Below are positions 42,425 through 52,188 of a stretch of 64,000 bases of DNA, in pieces. A model generated the notes under the pieces. That model saw only the letters and a program-made list of their open reading frames with translations. It searched no databases and had not been told where the DNA came from. Source of the DNA: Brevundimonas sp. (GTDB lineage: Bacteria; Pseudomonadota; Alphaproteobacteria; Caulobacterales; Caulobacteraceae); the NCBI RefSeq assembly GCF_027487935.1, contig NZ_JAIYCP010000005.1, forward strand, positions 62,001-126,000, given 5' to 3'. Positions within the stretch are counted from its first letter, which is position 1, and every line of letters begins with the position of its first letter. The position numbers were made by a program, and so were the translations under genes.

Positions 42425-43886
42425 GGATACGCAGGGCTTCGGCGGCTTCGGTGGCGTCGTCGAACGGGTGGGTCACGCCGCCGACGATCTGTCCCTGCTC
42501 ATGCCCTTTTCCGGCGATGATCACCACATCTCCGTCGCCCATCATTTCGATCGCCTCGCGGATGGCGGCGCGGCGGTCGCCGATCTCGCGCGCACCCGGA
42601 CAGCCCGCCCGCACCGCCTTGCGGATGGCCGCCGGGTCCTCCGAGCGTGGATTGTCGTCCGTCACAATGGCCACATCGGCCAGGCGGCCGGCGATCTCGC
42701 CCATCATCGGCCGCTTGGCCCGGTCCCGGTCGCCGCCGGCCCCGAAGACCACGATCAGCCGGCCCGTCGCATGCGGCCGCAGCGCCTTCAGCACCGTCTC
42801 CAGCCCGTCCGGCGTGTGGGCATAGTCGACATAGACCTCGCCCCGGCCGCTGCCCGGAATACGCTGCAACCGGCCCCGCGCGCCGGTGATCTTCTCCAGC
42901 CCGGCCAGCACCCGCTCGGGCGTCTCGCCGGCGGCGATGCACAGGCCTGCGGCGACCAGCGCATTCGAGGCCTGGAAGGCCCCGGCCAGAGGCAGCAGGA
43001 CCTCATGCAGGGTCCCCCGCGCATCGATCGTCAGCCGCTGGCCCTCAGGCGTCGCCCGGCGCGCGATCAGCGACAGGTCCCGCCCCCGCTCGCCCACGCC
43101 CATGATGCCCAGCCCGGACATGATCGAAGCCGCCGCGAAGCTGGAATAGGCGTCGCTGTCGGCGTTCAGAACCGCGGTTCGGCCGCGCGGCAGCAGGGTC
43201 TCGAACAGCCGCAGCTTGGCGCTGCGATAGCTGTCCATGTCGCCGTGATAGTCGAGATGATCCTGGCTCAGATTTGTGAAGGCCGCCGCCTGCAGGGTGA
43301 CCCCGTCCAGCCGGCGCTGGTCGATGCCGTGCGACGAGGCTTCGAGCGCCAGATGGGTGACGCCGCTCGCGGCCAGATCCGCCAGGATCCGCGCCGCGTC
43401 GGCCGCGTCCGGACTGGTCAGGCCGGGCCCCGTCAACGCCCGGTTAACGTTACCCATTTGTGCCAAAACCCCGAGGGTCCCCATGCTCGCGGCATGCAGG
43501 CCCAGGGCGGCCCAGATTTCGCGGCAGAAGGCGGCCACCGAGGTCTTGCCGTTGGTGCCGGTGACGGCCACGCAGGTCGCGGGCTGGGCGCCATAAAAGT
43601 CGCGCGCCGCGAGGGCATAGGCCCGACGCACATCGCCCGAGGTGATCAGGACCGGGGCCAGGCCCGCATCCGTGTCACTGGGGGCCAGCACCGCCGCCGC
43701 GCCCTGCGACAGGGCTTGCGGGATGAAGGCCCGGCCGTCAGCCACGCTGCCCGGCAGGGCTACGAACAGCGAACCCGGCGCGACCTTGCGGCTGTCGGCC
43801 GTGACTCCGGTGATCATCGGATCGGCGGCCACGTCGCGGCGCAGCAGTTCCGACAGCTTGATCGGGGCAGGCCGGGTCGCGTTCAT
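42417..43886 (-). CDS. murE: UDP-MurNAc-L-Ala-D-Glu:meso-DAP ligase
   Basis: ADSRKVAPGSLFVALPG; VTGTNGKTSVAAF; TNLSQDHLDYHGDM; VTDDNPRSEDP (DNPR). Confidence 0.96.
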   Translation of the reverse strand: MNATRPAPIKLSELLRRDVAADPMITGVTADSRKVAPGSLFVALPGSVADGRAFIPQALSQGAAAVLAPSDTDAGLAPVLITSGDVRRAYALAARDFYGAQPATCVAVTGTNGKTSVAAFCREIWAALGLHAASMGTLGVLAQMGNVNRALTGPGLTSPDAADAARILADLAASGVTHLALEASSHGIDQRRLDGVTLQAAAFTNLSQDHLDYHGDMDSYRSAKLRLFETLLPRGRTAVLNADSDAYSSFAAASIMSGLGIMGVGERGRDLSLIARRATPEGQRLTIDARGTLHEVLLPLAGAFQASNALVAAGLCIAAGETPERVLAGLEKITGARGRLQRIPGSGRGEVYVDYAHTPDGLETVLKALRPHATGRLIVVFGAGGDRDRAKRPMMGEIAGRLADVAIVTDDNPRSEDPAAIRKAVRAGCPGAREIGDRRAAIREAIEMMGDGDVVIIAGKGHEQGQIVGGVTHPFDDATEAAEALRIHA

Positions 43887-45619
43887 CGCCCGTCGCCTTC
43901 CAGATCCTCGAACGCCGGGATGCGCTCGCCGAGGGCCGTCCGATAGGGATCGGCCTTGCGCGCCACGCCGAGGAAGCCGGCGATGCGGTCGGCGATACGA
44001 CCGACAGCCGGGGCAGCGACGAAGCCGCCGGTCCGCGGATAGGTTTGCGGCTCGTCGATCAGCACCAGGATCTGGTAACGGCGGGCGTTCACCGGGCCGT
44101 CAGCGGGGAAGACCCCGGCGAAGGTGCCGACCGCATGGGCGGTGTTGTAGCGGCCGTTGACCGACTTGTTGGCCGAGCCGGTCTTTCCGCCGACCCGCAG
44201 GCCCGGCGCCTCGGCCCGGCCGCCCGAGCCGCGCACGACATTGCGGCGCATCAGGTCCAGCATGGTCAGGGAGGTCTCGGGCGAAACGATCTGGCGGCCC
44301 CGCACATCCGGCCGGCCGCCCTTGCGCAGCGTCAGGGGAATGAATCGACCACCGTTGGTCAAGGCTCCCATGGCCGCGGCCATCTGCATCGGTGTGATCG
44401 AGATGCCGTAGCCGAACGACAGCGAGGCCAGGGTCGAGTCCGACCATTCGCCCGGCAGAATGGGCGCTTCCGAGGGAATCTCGAACGGAGCCCGCGACAT
44501 CAGGCCGAACCGTTCGAAATAGTCGCGCATCACCCGCGGTCCCATCTCGGTCGACAGTCGCGAGGTGCCGATGTTGGACGAGTGGAGATACACCTCCTCC
44601 AGCGTCATCACCTTGTTCTGGGCATGGAAGTCCGTGATGCGGCGATTGCCGATCTGAAGCGCCTCGGACGCATCCAGCAGGGTGTTCATGTCGGCCCGGC
44701 CGGTGTCGATGGCAGCGGCGACCGTGAAGGTCTTGAACACCGATCCCATTTCATAGGTGGCGGCGGTGGCCAGGTTGCGTGAGTTGGACGCCGGCCAGCT
44801 GGCCATGCCGAGCACTTCGCCCGTCTGAACATCGGTGATGATGCCGACGGCACCGAGCGCCCCGGTCGCCTCGGCGGCCGCGGCCAGTTCGTTTTCCAGA
44901 ACACCCTGGACCCGCAGATCGATGGATATCTGGAAACTCTCGCCACGGGCACCCGCGGCCCGGATCTCGTCGTTGAAGGCGCGCTCGGCCGCGGACAGGC
45001 CCACCCCGCCGGTATCGACACTGCCGATCACATGGCGGGCGGACTCACCGAGCGGATGGACGCGGACGTCCTCGGGCTCGAAGCTGACGCCGCCGAGGGC
45101 CAGGTTGTGGACCGCCACCTTTTCCCGCGGGGTCAGGCGGTTGACGACCAGCAGACGACGATCGCCGTACAGGGCTGCCTGGAGCCGGGTCCGCGACACA
45201 CGCGGCAGGGCTCGCCGGATCTGCGCCGCCGCCGCCCGCCGGTCCCAGACCTGGGCCGGGTCGATATAGAGGCCGTAGTGGACGATGTTGGTGGCCAGCA
45301 GGGCCCCGTTGCGGTCAACCAGATCAGCGCGAACGACCGCATTGGGGTGGGAGTCCGCTCCGGCACCGGCTCCGGCCGTCAACAGGGCTGCGTGCACGGC
45401 CCCCAAGGTCAGGCAGACAAAGACCGCCGAGAAGGCCGACAGGATGACGAAGATCCGGACCCTTGTGTCCTCCTCGGGCCGGGCGACGGCACGGGCCCGA
45501 CCGAAGGCGTGTTCGACCCACCACATGGCTTCGGTCAGCCAGCGCCATGAGGGCGTGAAGCGACGCACATCCCAGGACGGTGCCGGGCGGGAACCCAGAT
45601 GCGGATCCTGGACGCTCAT
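43883..45619 (-). CDS. ftsI: septal penicillin-binding protein 3 FtsI
   Basis: DRNGALLATNI; YEMGSVFKTFTVAAAIDTG (SxxK); SSN; KTGSANK. Confidence 0.95.
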   Translation of the reverse strand: MSVQDPHLGSRPAPSWDVRRFTPSWRWLTEAMWWVEHAFGRARAVARPEEDTRVRIFVILSAFSAVFVCLTLGAVHAALLTAGAGAGADSHPNAVVRADLVDRNGALLATNIVHYGLYIDPAQVWDRRAAAAQIRRALPRVSRTRLQAALYGDRRLLVVNRLTPREKVAVHNLALGGVSFEPEDVRVHPLGESARHVIGSVDTGGVGLSAAERAFNDEIRAAGARGESFQISIDLRVQGVLENELAAAAEATGALGAVGIITDVQTGEVLGMASWPASNSRNLATAATYEMGSVFKTFTVAAAIDTGRADMNTLLDASEALQIGNRRITDFHAQNKVMTLEEVYLHSSNIGTSRLSTEMGPRVMRDYFERFGLMSRAPFEIPSEAPILPGEWSDSTLASLSFGYGISITPMQMAAAMGALTNGGRFIPLTLRKGGRPDVRGRQIVSPETSLTMLDLMRRNVVRGSGGRAEAPGLRVGGKTGSANKSVNGRYNTAHAVGTFAGVFPADGPVNARRYQILVLIDEPQTYPRTGGFVAAPAVGRIADRIAGFLGVARKADPYRTALGERIPAFEDLEGDGR

Positions 45620-46026
45620 CGCTCGGCCTCCGGCGCAGGCGCGGGCGCGGGCGGGACCGGCGCGGGCGTTGCGATGACGGCCGGTCCGGGCTCCGGGATC
45701 GGGGCCAGGGTCGGAAGATTCTCGACCCTCGCCTGACGATGCACATCGACAGGCACCAGGCCCGCCCCGCGCGACAGGGCCTCAAGCCGGTTGGGCTGTT
45801 CCAGCCGGGCCACCTCCGCGCGCAGCAGGCGCACTCGCTGACCATTGTCACTGATCTGCTGTTCGAGGTCCGAGATACGGGCGCTCTCGCGCGCCGCCCC
45901 TGCCTTGGCCAGATAGACCGAGAAGACCATGACCGCGACCAGCAGCACGCCGATGATCTCGATCCAGCGGATGCCGCGGATCTTCCAGGCGAAGAGACGG
46001 TTCAGGGTGGCGACGGCCGTATTCAT
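45616..46026 (-). CDS. ftsL: cell division protein FtsL (N-terminus reassigned to [12 protein letters not shown])
   Basis: Single TM ([19 protein letters not shown]) plus short coiled coil ([37 protein letters not shown]); between rsmH and ftsI. Confidence 0.85.
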   Translation of the reverse strand: MNTAVATLNRLFAWKIRGIRWIEIIGVLLVAVMVFSVYLAKAGAARESARISDLEQQISDNGQRVRLLRAEVARLEQPNRLEALSRGAGLVPVDVHRQARVENLPTLAPIPEPGPAVIATPAPVPPAPAPAPEAER

Positions 46027-46988
46027 GCAGCGACCCTCCCCTCGAAGGCACCCCAGGGGGCAGCCTCGGTCCGGACCGCGGCCCGGAGCTTGGCCGAGCG
46101 CGCCCGGGGATTGTCGGCCCGCTCCGTGTCGCCGGCCTCGCGCGCGCCCTTGAATGACAGGTTGAAGCTGGGCTTGCGGGTCTCGATCGCGACCGGAGCA
46201 TGGCGCGAGCCGCCGGGGGCGTTGCCCGTCCGCTCGGTCAGGAAGGCCTTGACGATCCGGTCCTCCAGCGAATGGAAGGTGACCACCGCCAGCCGACCGC
46301 CCGGCGACAGGGCCGCCTCGGCCGCCTCCAGTCCCTGACGCAGTTGTCCCAGTTCGTCGTTCACGGCGATGCGCAGCGCCTGGAACACGCGCGTGGCCGG
46401 ATGGATCGGCGCACCCCGGCGGCCGCCCAGCGCCTTTTCGACCACGGCAGCCAGATCCAGCGTCCGCTCGAACGGCCTTTCCACGCGCCGGCGCAGGATG
46501 GCCGTGGCGACCCGCCCCGACTGACGCTCGTCGCCGTACAGTTTGAAGATATGGGCCATCGGCCCGTGGTCCCAACCGTTGACGATGTCGGCGGCGGTCT
46601 CGCCCTCATCGCCCATCCGCATATCCAGCGGACCGTCGCGCATGAAGGAAAAGCCGCGCTCGGCCTGATCGAGCTGCATCGACGAAACGCCGATGTCGAA
46701 CACCACCCCGTCCAGCCGCGCCTCGCCGCTGTCGGCAAAGGCCTCGGCCAGGCCGGAGAAGGGCGTGCGCACCAGCCGGAATTGGCCCGGATAGTCATTG
46801 GCCACGGCCTCGGCGTGCGGCTGCACCGTCGGATCGCGATCGAGAGCGATCACCGTGGCTCCGGTGGCCAGGATGGCGCGGGTATAGCCGCCGGCCCCGA
46901 AGGTGGCGTCGATGATCACATCGCCGGCAACCGGAGCCAGGGCCTCGATCACTTCGGCCAGCAGGACGGGGGCGTGGGGCGAGGTCAT
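46023..46988 (-). CDS. rsmH: 16S rRNA (cytosine1402-N4)-methyltransferase
   Basis: [49 protein letters not shown]. Confidence 0.96.
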   Translation of the reverse strand: MTSPHAPVLLAEVIEALAPVAGDVIIDATFGAGGYTRAILATGATVIALDRDPTVQPHAEAVANDYPGQFRLVRTPFSGLAEAFADSGEARLDGVVFDIGVSSMQLDQAERGFSFMRDGPLDMRMGDEGETAADIVNGWDHGPMAHIFKLYGDERQSGRVATAILRRRVERPFERTLDLAAVVEKALGGRRGAPIHPATRVFQALRIAVNDELGQLRQGLEAAEAALSPGGRLAVVTFHSLEDRIVKAFLTERTGNAPGGSRHAPVAIETRKPSFNLSFKGAREAGDTERADNPRARSAKLRAAVRTEAAPWGAFEGRVAA

Positions 46989-47431
46989 CCCGCCTCCCCG
47001 TTCATGACCTGCCGGGCCAGGGCGCGGCGGGCGTCGCGGCGGGCGTTCCAGCGCGCGCGGTCCCAGATCTGAAAGCGCGGCCCGAGGCCGACGATGACCA
47101 CATCCTCACCCAGCCCGGCATCCTGGCACAGGCTTTCCGGCAGGGTGATCCGGCCGCCGCCGTCGTAGGAGAGCGGGCGCTGGCCGGCGTAGAAGGTCTC
47201 TTCAAGGGCAGTGCGTTTGTCGCTGCCGAACGGCAGGGCCTCGATCCGGGCGACATATTCGGCCATCAGCCGGTCACCACCGGCCTCAAGACAGTCATCG
47301 GCCAGGGCGAAGAAGCAGAAGACGCCATGCTCGGCGCCATTGTCGGCGGTGCGGAACTCCTGCGGAATCAGCAGGCGCCGCTTGCCGTCCAATTGTTTCT
47401 CGTAGGTCGAGAGAAACACGCCCTGCCCCAA
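46985..47431 (-). CDS. mraZ: transcriptional regulator MraZ
   Basis: [58 protein letters not shown]. Confidence 0.93.
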   Translation of the reverse strand: MGQGVFLSTYEKQLDGKRRLLIPQEFRTADNGAEHGVFCFFALADDCLEAGGDRLMAEYVARIEALPFGSDKRTALEETFYAGQRPLSYDGGGRITLPESLCQDAGLGEDVVIVGLGPRFQIWDRARWNARRDARRALARQVMNGEAG

Positions 47432-47504
47432 CTCGGACCCTTCGGTCCGCCCCTCTGATCCCCGTGAACCTCACGCGGCGCACACCAACCCCGCGCCAGG
47501 TGAA

Positions 47505-47539
47505 TGGGATAGCATGGGATGAAATGGGTCTCAATGGGA
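47505..47539 (-). promoter_or_regulatory. MraZ operator: four TGGG(A/T) direct repeats at 10-bp spacing
   Basis: AATGGGATAGCATGGGATGAAATGGGTCTCAATGGGA upstream of mraZ. Confidence 0.85.
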
Positions 47540-47789
47540 TTAGTTGACGAAAGTTAACCTCAATTGGGGCAAGCAGAACTGCAACGGCGTGAACAGAGAC
47601 AGAACATCCCCAGTATTAACAGCCTGTGGGCCAATCCTGCGCCGCATTCGGGGCCAAGGGGTTAACAGAAGCGGAAGGGCCGACACCGGTCGCGGGGCCC
47701 GATACGACGCAGCCCGGGTCAAGTCGGAGGCTGACGATGCGCTCAAGCAGCGAGCCGCCGCGCGGCGAGCGTTAGCGCCCAAAAATTAT

Positions 47790-48170
47790 GTCAGACGGCC
47801 TGTAAGCCGGGTTCTGTACCGTCCGGAGACGGTGACGATCATTCCTCTGGACCGCCCGTTGCCGGACGGTTCTCGCGACCTACCCGGACGCCTCGGGCGG
47901 TGAACCCTGCGAGCAAGCTCGCGCGACGTCCCTATTCGGTCTTGCTCCAGGCGGGGCTTGCCATGCCGTCCCTGTTACCAGGCACGCGGTGGGCTCTTAC
48001 CCCACCCTTTCACCCTTCCCTGCCCCGAGGGGCAGGCGGTTTGCTTTCTGTGGCGCTATCCCTCGGGTCACCCCGGGCGGGCGTTACCCGCCGCCTCTTC
48101 ACCGTGGAGCCCGGACTTTCCTCGACGAGGGCAAAACCCCCGCCGCGACCGCCCGGCCGTCTGACGCGGC
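47790..48170 (-). ncRNA. rnpB: RNase P RNA (boundaries approximate)
   Basis: Minus strand: GTCAGACGGCCGGGCGGTCGCGG...GAGGAAAGTCCGGGCTCCACGGTG...GGGTAACGCCCGCCCGGGGTGACCCGAGGGATAGCGCCACAGAAAGCAAACCGCC...ACAGAACCCGGCTTACAGGCCGTCTGAC. Confidence 0.95.
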
Positions 48171-48202
48171 GACAGATGGGCCGGAAGAGGGTTGGCGTCA
48201 AA

Positions 48203-48300
48203 TTCTCCCTCCCCTTCATGGGGAGGGTGGCTGTCGCGCAGCGACAGACGGGTGGGGCACAGCCGCACGGTTCTCCCTCCCCACTTCGGGGGAGGGAGAA
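48203..48300. repeat. Mosaic intergenic element of three stem-loops downstream of amidase gene and upstream of rnpB
   Basis: CTCCCTCCCC-TTCAT-GGGGAGGG; CTGTCGC-GCA-GCGACAG; TTCTCCCTCCCC-ACTTCG-GGGGAGGGAGAA. Confidence 0.7.
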
Positions 48301-48308
48301 GGCGATGG

Positions 48309-49103
48309 TCAGTTCAACACCCCGGTCACACTCTCCGCCGTCGCCAGCTGGAGCACCCCCATCAGGGTCGCCCGCGTCTCGCCGTCCGCTACCCCGTCCA
48401 CCTGCCCCGGCCGCCAGTGGCGCTGGAAGGCCTCGACGGTGAGCCGGGTCGCCTCGTCATAGGTCCCGCCCGGCGTCAGGGCATAGCCCAGCCGGTGCAG
48501 GCCGGCGCGCAGGACGATCACCCCCAGCCCCTCGTCGCCGACACCCAGGGGCACGCCCAGCGCCGCGATCCGCTCCGGTGCCGGCTCGAACCACAGGCCG
48601 TGGCCGATCGCGGCCAGCCGCTTCCACGGAAACCGCTCGCCGGGATCCTGCTTCCGCTCCGGTGCCAGGTCCGAATGACCGATGATACGGGCGTCGGGAA
48701 TGGTCCAGCGGGTGCGGATGTCGTTGATCAGGCTGATCACCGCATCGATCTGGACCTCGGGGAAGTCGCGATAGCCGAACTCATGACCCGGATTGACGAT
48801 CTCGATACCGATGGAGGCGGCGTTGCAGTCGGTCTCGCCTTGCCATGCCCCCTTGCCGGCATGCCAGGCGCGGCGCTCCTCGGCCACCAGCCGCAGTATC
48901 GCGCCGTCTTCATCGACCACATAGTGGGCCGAGACCTGGGCTTCAGGATCGCACAGCCGCGCAACCGCCTCATCGGCCGTGCGCATGCCGGTATAGTGCA
49001 GCACCAGCATGTCCGGTGGGCCGCGCCGGGCGTTGAAGTTTGGGGACGGGACGTCCTTGACGCTGAGCACGGCGCGCTTACCGGCCGGGCCGCTCCCAGC
49101 CAT
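48309..49103 (-). CDS. N-acetylmuramoyl-L-alanine amidase (AmpD-type) with peptidoglycan-binding domain
   Basis: MLVLHYTGMRTADEAVARLCDPEAQVSAHYVVDEDGAI; IGIEIVNPGHEFGY; IGHSDLAPERKQDPGERFPW. Confidence 0.93.
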   Translation of the reverse strand: MAGSGPAGKRAVLSVKDVPSPNFNARRGPPDMLVLHYTGMRTADEAVARLCDPEAQVSAHYVVDEDGAILRLVAEERRAWHAGKGAWQGETDCNAASIGIEIVNPGHEFGYRDFPEVQIDAVISLINDIRTRWTIPDARIIGHSDLAPERKQDPGERFPWKRLAAIGHGLWFEPAPERIAALGVPLGVGDEGLGVIVLRAGLHRLGYALTPGGTYDEATRLTVEAFQRHWRPGQVDGVADGETRATLMGVLQLATAESVTGVLN

Positions 49104-49398
49104 AGGCGACCCACCCGCCGTCGACCTTGTGCGCCTCGATCACGTCATCGGCCCGACGGGCCCGGACGGCGGCCTTGCGGCGCGCGCCCATGGCCAGGCC
49201 GGCGAAGAAGACCAGAACAGCGACGAACAGGGCGATCACCGCCACGGCCACGGCGGTGAAAACCGCCAGCACAGCGCCCACCGTCATGGCGACGAGGGTT
49301 GCGATCACGCCTGCCAGCCACATGACCGGGGCCAGCAGTCCGTTCGACGGACGGCGCGACGACGGGCCGAAGATCAGACGGTCGGACTGGGTCATCAA
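49078..49398 (-). CDS. small membrane protein of unknown function
   Basis: Hydrophobic core; overlaps the amidase start by about 26 bp. Confidence 0.55.
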   Translation of the reverse strand: MMTQSDRLIFGPSSRRPSNGLLAPVMWLAGVIATLVAMTVGAVLAVFTAVAVAVIALFVAVLVFFAGLAMGARRKAAVRARRADDVIEAHKVDGGWVAYGWERPGR

Positions 49399-49499
49399 AT
49401 CACCTCAACAGACGCTGGAAGAACAACGTCGAACCCTCAATGTCGGTCCACACGGATGAACGGTCAATGACCGGATCCTTCACAGGCGAGTGTTCCGCC

Positions 49500-51281
49500 T
49501 CAATAGGGCTGTTCCGCCAGCACCGATGCGCCGGAAGCCCGGGCCCGCTCGGTCTGGATGCGGCGAACGGTCGCCTCGGCCGCCGGGTCATTCATGACCC
49601 CGCCGATCCCCACCAGAACGCGCGCCGCCTCGCCCGAGACGCCGAACGCCTGCGACAGGGCCTCGAACGGCGAGCTGACTTCCGGATAGCGTTTGAAGCG
49701 CACCGAATCCCCGGCCGGAATACGGGCCAGCTCGCGGGCCTTGGCGATGGCCTCCTCAAGGCCGCCCAGCTGGTCGACGAGGCCGATCTCCCGGGCCTGG
49801 GCACCGGTCCAGACGCGGCCGCGGGCGATCTCGCGCACCCGGGCGGGCGGCAGACGACGACCCGCCGCGACGCGAGCGATGAACTCCTCATAGGTACGAT
49901 CGATCTGGGCCGCATAAGCCGCGCGCTGCGCCGGGGTGAACGCCTGCGCCGGCGAGAAGGCATCGGCATAGTCACCGCCGACCGACAGGCTGCGCATGTC
50001 GACGCCGAACCGGCCCAGCGCATCGGCCAGCACGAATTTGCCGCCATAGACGCCGATCGAGCCGGTCAGGGTCGAGGGCTGGGCCACGATCCAGTTGGCT
50101 TCCGAGCTGATCCAGTAGCCGCCCGAGGCCGCGTAATCGCCCATCGACACCACCACCGGCTTGCCGGCCGCCTTGGCCGCGCGCACCGCCGCCAGGATCT
50201 GCTCGGACGCCTCGGGCGAACCGCCCGGCGAAGACACCCGGAAAACGATCGCCTTGACGCTGTCATCCTCGATCGCCGCATAGAGGCCCTCGGCGAGGTC
50301 ATCCGACAGGATCGAGGAACCGCCACCGAACGGGTCGGCGCTGCCGCCGGTACCGGTCATGATGGCACCCTCCCCGCCGACGATGGCGATCGCGTTCCGG
50401 CCCGAACCCTCCCGCGGGCCCTTGGACGAGGCGTAGTCGGCGAACTCCATGATCGCGGCATTGCGGCCCGCCCGACGCCGGGCCTCGGCCTCGGCTTCCT
50501 CGACCTGGCCGATCTTGTCGATCAGACGGCGCTGCAGCGCCTGGGCCGACGAATGGGGACCGGCCTCGATCGCGGCACGCAAGGCCGCCGGCGTCGTCCT
50601 CCGGTCCTGCGCCGCATGGGCGATGGCCGAGGTATAGATCGACGTCATCCAGGCCGTCATCGCCTCGCGATGGGCCGGGGTGTAGTCGCTCTGGGTGTAT
50701 TCATTGACCGCGTTCTTGTACTCGTAGCGCTGCTCGAACTCGGCGTTGACGCCGTATCGGTCGAGGGCGCGGCCGAGGAAGATGCTGTCGGCCGAGAAGC
50801 CCGCCAGCTGGAAACCGGCCGTGTTCTGCATCCACAGTTCAGACGCCGAGGCCCCGATCATATAGCTGGAGACCGTGGCTCCGACCGGCTGGAAGCCCTG
50901 GCTGTGGGCAATGACGGTCTTGCCCGTGCCCCGGAAGCGACGGATGGCCTGACGGATCTCATCGGCGGCGGCGGGGCTGATTCCGGCTTCCGGCAGGCGG
51001 ATCAGCAGGACCTTGACCCTGTCGTCCACCCCGGCCTGGGCCAGGGTGTCGACGATCTGAAGGGTCGACAGGCCCGAACCGCCGAAGATGGCGAAGGGGT
51101 TGTTGGGGGCCTGGTCGGTCACGCCCTCACGCAGGTCCAGTTCCAGCACCGTATTGCGCGGAGTCGGCTCCTCGGACGACGCCGAACCGATCGCGACCGC
51201 GATAAAGAGGAACGGCACCACCACGAGGAAGAGGAACATCCCGGCAAACACACCGAGCATCGTCAGGAAAAACTGCTTCAT
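49500..51281 (-). CDS. sppA: signal peptide peptidase SppA (67K type, S49)
   Basis: MKQFFLTMLGVFAGMF; FRVSSPGGSPEASEQI; SMGDYAASGGYWISSEANWIVAQPSTLTGSIGV. Confidence 0.95.
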   Translation of the reverse strand: MKQFFLTMLGVFAGMFLFLVVVPFLFIAVAIGSASSEEPTPRNTVLELDLREGVTDQAPNNPFAIFGGSGLSTLQIVDTLAQAGVDDRVKVLLIRLPEAGISPAAADEIRQAIRRFRGTGKTVIAHSQGFQPVGATVSSYMIGASASELWMQNTAGFQLAGFSADSIFLGRALDRYGVNAEFEQRYEYKNAVNEYTQSDYTPAHREAMTAWMTSIYTSAIAHAAQDRRTTPAALRAAIEAGPHSSAQALQRRLIDKIGQVEEAEAEARRRAGRNAAIMEFADYASSKGPREGSGRNAIAIVGGEGAIMTGTGGSADPFGGGSSILSDDLAEGLYAAIEDDSVKAIVFRVSSPGGSPEASEQILAAVRAAKAAGKPVVVSMGDYAASGGYWISSEANWIVAQPSTLTGSIGVYGGKFVLADALGRFGVDMRSLSVGGDYADAFSPAQAFTPAQRAAYAAQIDRTYEEFIARVAAGRRLPPARVREIARGRVWTGAQAREIGLVDQLGGLEEAIAKARELARIPAGDSVRFKRYPEVSSPFEALSQAFGVSGEAARVLVGIGGVMNDPAAEATVRRIQTERARASGASVLAEQPY

Positions 51282-51504
51282 GGCGAGGGAAGTCGTCCGG
51301 AGCACGGGCCGGGTCGTGGCCGCAATGGACCATAGGGCGGCAGACCTCTCCGTCAAATGAACGTCGCGTAACGCGCGACTGCGCGTCGCAGCATCGCATG
51401 CTGCATTGCAACGACCGCGATTGATGGGCCGCCCTGAAACCCCTATATGGGCCGTCTGCGAGCGGGGGCCGAACGCCCCGCGTCACATCCGGACCGCACC
51501 TCCC

Positions 51505-51861
51505 ATGCTGGTCACCCTGATGAAGGCCAAGCTGCACCGCGCAACGGTGACCCAGGCCGACCTCGACTATGAAGGCTCGATCGCCATCGATGCCGACCTG
51601 CTGGATGCCGCAGGCATCTTTCCGCACGAGCAGGTCGATGTGCTGAACATCACCAATGGCGCGCGCTTCACCACCTATGCCATCGAGGCCCCGCGCGGAT
51701 CGAAGGTCATCGGCGTCAACGGTGCCGCCGCCCGGCTGGTGCAGAAGAACGACAAGGTCATCGTCGTGACCTACGGCCAGATGCCCGAGGAAGAGGCCCG
51801 ACAGTGGTCCCCGACCGTGGTCCTGCTCGACGACGCCAACGCGATCAAACGCGCCGCTTGA
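51505..51861 (+). CDS. panD: aspartate 1-decarboxylase
   Basis: [29 protein letters not shown] (Gly-Ser cleavage site); [11 protein letters not shown]. Confidence 0.97.
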   Translation: MLVTLMKAKLHRATVTQADLDYEGSIAIDADLLDAAGIFPHEQVDVLNITNGARFTTYAIEAPRGSKVIGVNGAAARLVQKNDKVIVVTYGQMPEEEARQWSPTVVLLDDANAIKRAA

Positions 51862-51905
51862 CGCCGGCAGCGTTCGGGACTCCCCTGCCCGCAGGGAGAC
51901 CGATC

Positions 51906-52184
51906 ATGGCACGAATGCTTCAAGGCCTGCAGTGGCTGCTCTTCGCCCTCTATGCGGTGGCGGGTGCCGTCGCCCTGCTGATTGCCACCCCCGCCGGACT
52001 GAAGCTGCTGGGCCAGCCCGAAGGTATGCTGACCTTCCTGCCGGCGAAGATCCTCGGCCTGCCCTGGAGCCTGCCGCTGTGGTTCATGGATGACGGGCCG
52101 ATCACAGCCCTGGCCGTGCTGGGCATCTGCTACGGCATGAACCTCGGCGTCGGCATGATGCTGGTGCGGCGTTCCCGGGGCTGA
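51906..52184 (+). CDS. small membrane protein of unknown function
   Basis: Two hydrophobic segments, intact ORF MARMLQGLQWLLFALYAVAG. Confidence 0.55.
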   Translation: MARMLQGLQWLLFALYAVAGAVALLIATPAGLKLLGQPEGMLTFLPAKILGLPWSLPLWFMDDGPITALAVLGICYGMNLGVGMMLVRRSRG

Positions 52185-52188
52185 GCGA

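Noticed and set aside
47549-47668. Isolated GTTAAC/ATTAAC words upstream of mraZ as CtrA boxes
   Set aside because: Half-sites only; no TTAA-N7-TTAA spacing
47900-48462. Several ORFs between 47900 and 48462
   Set aside because: They lie over RNase P RNA and hairpin repeats; not coding
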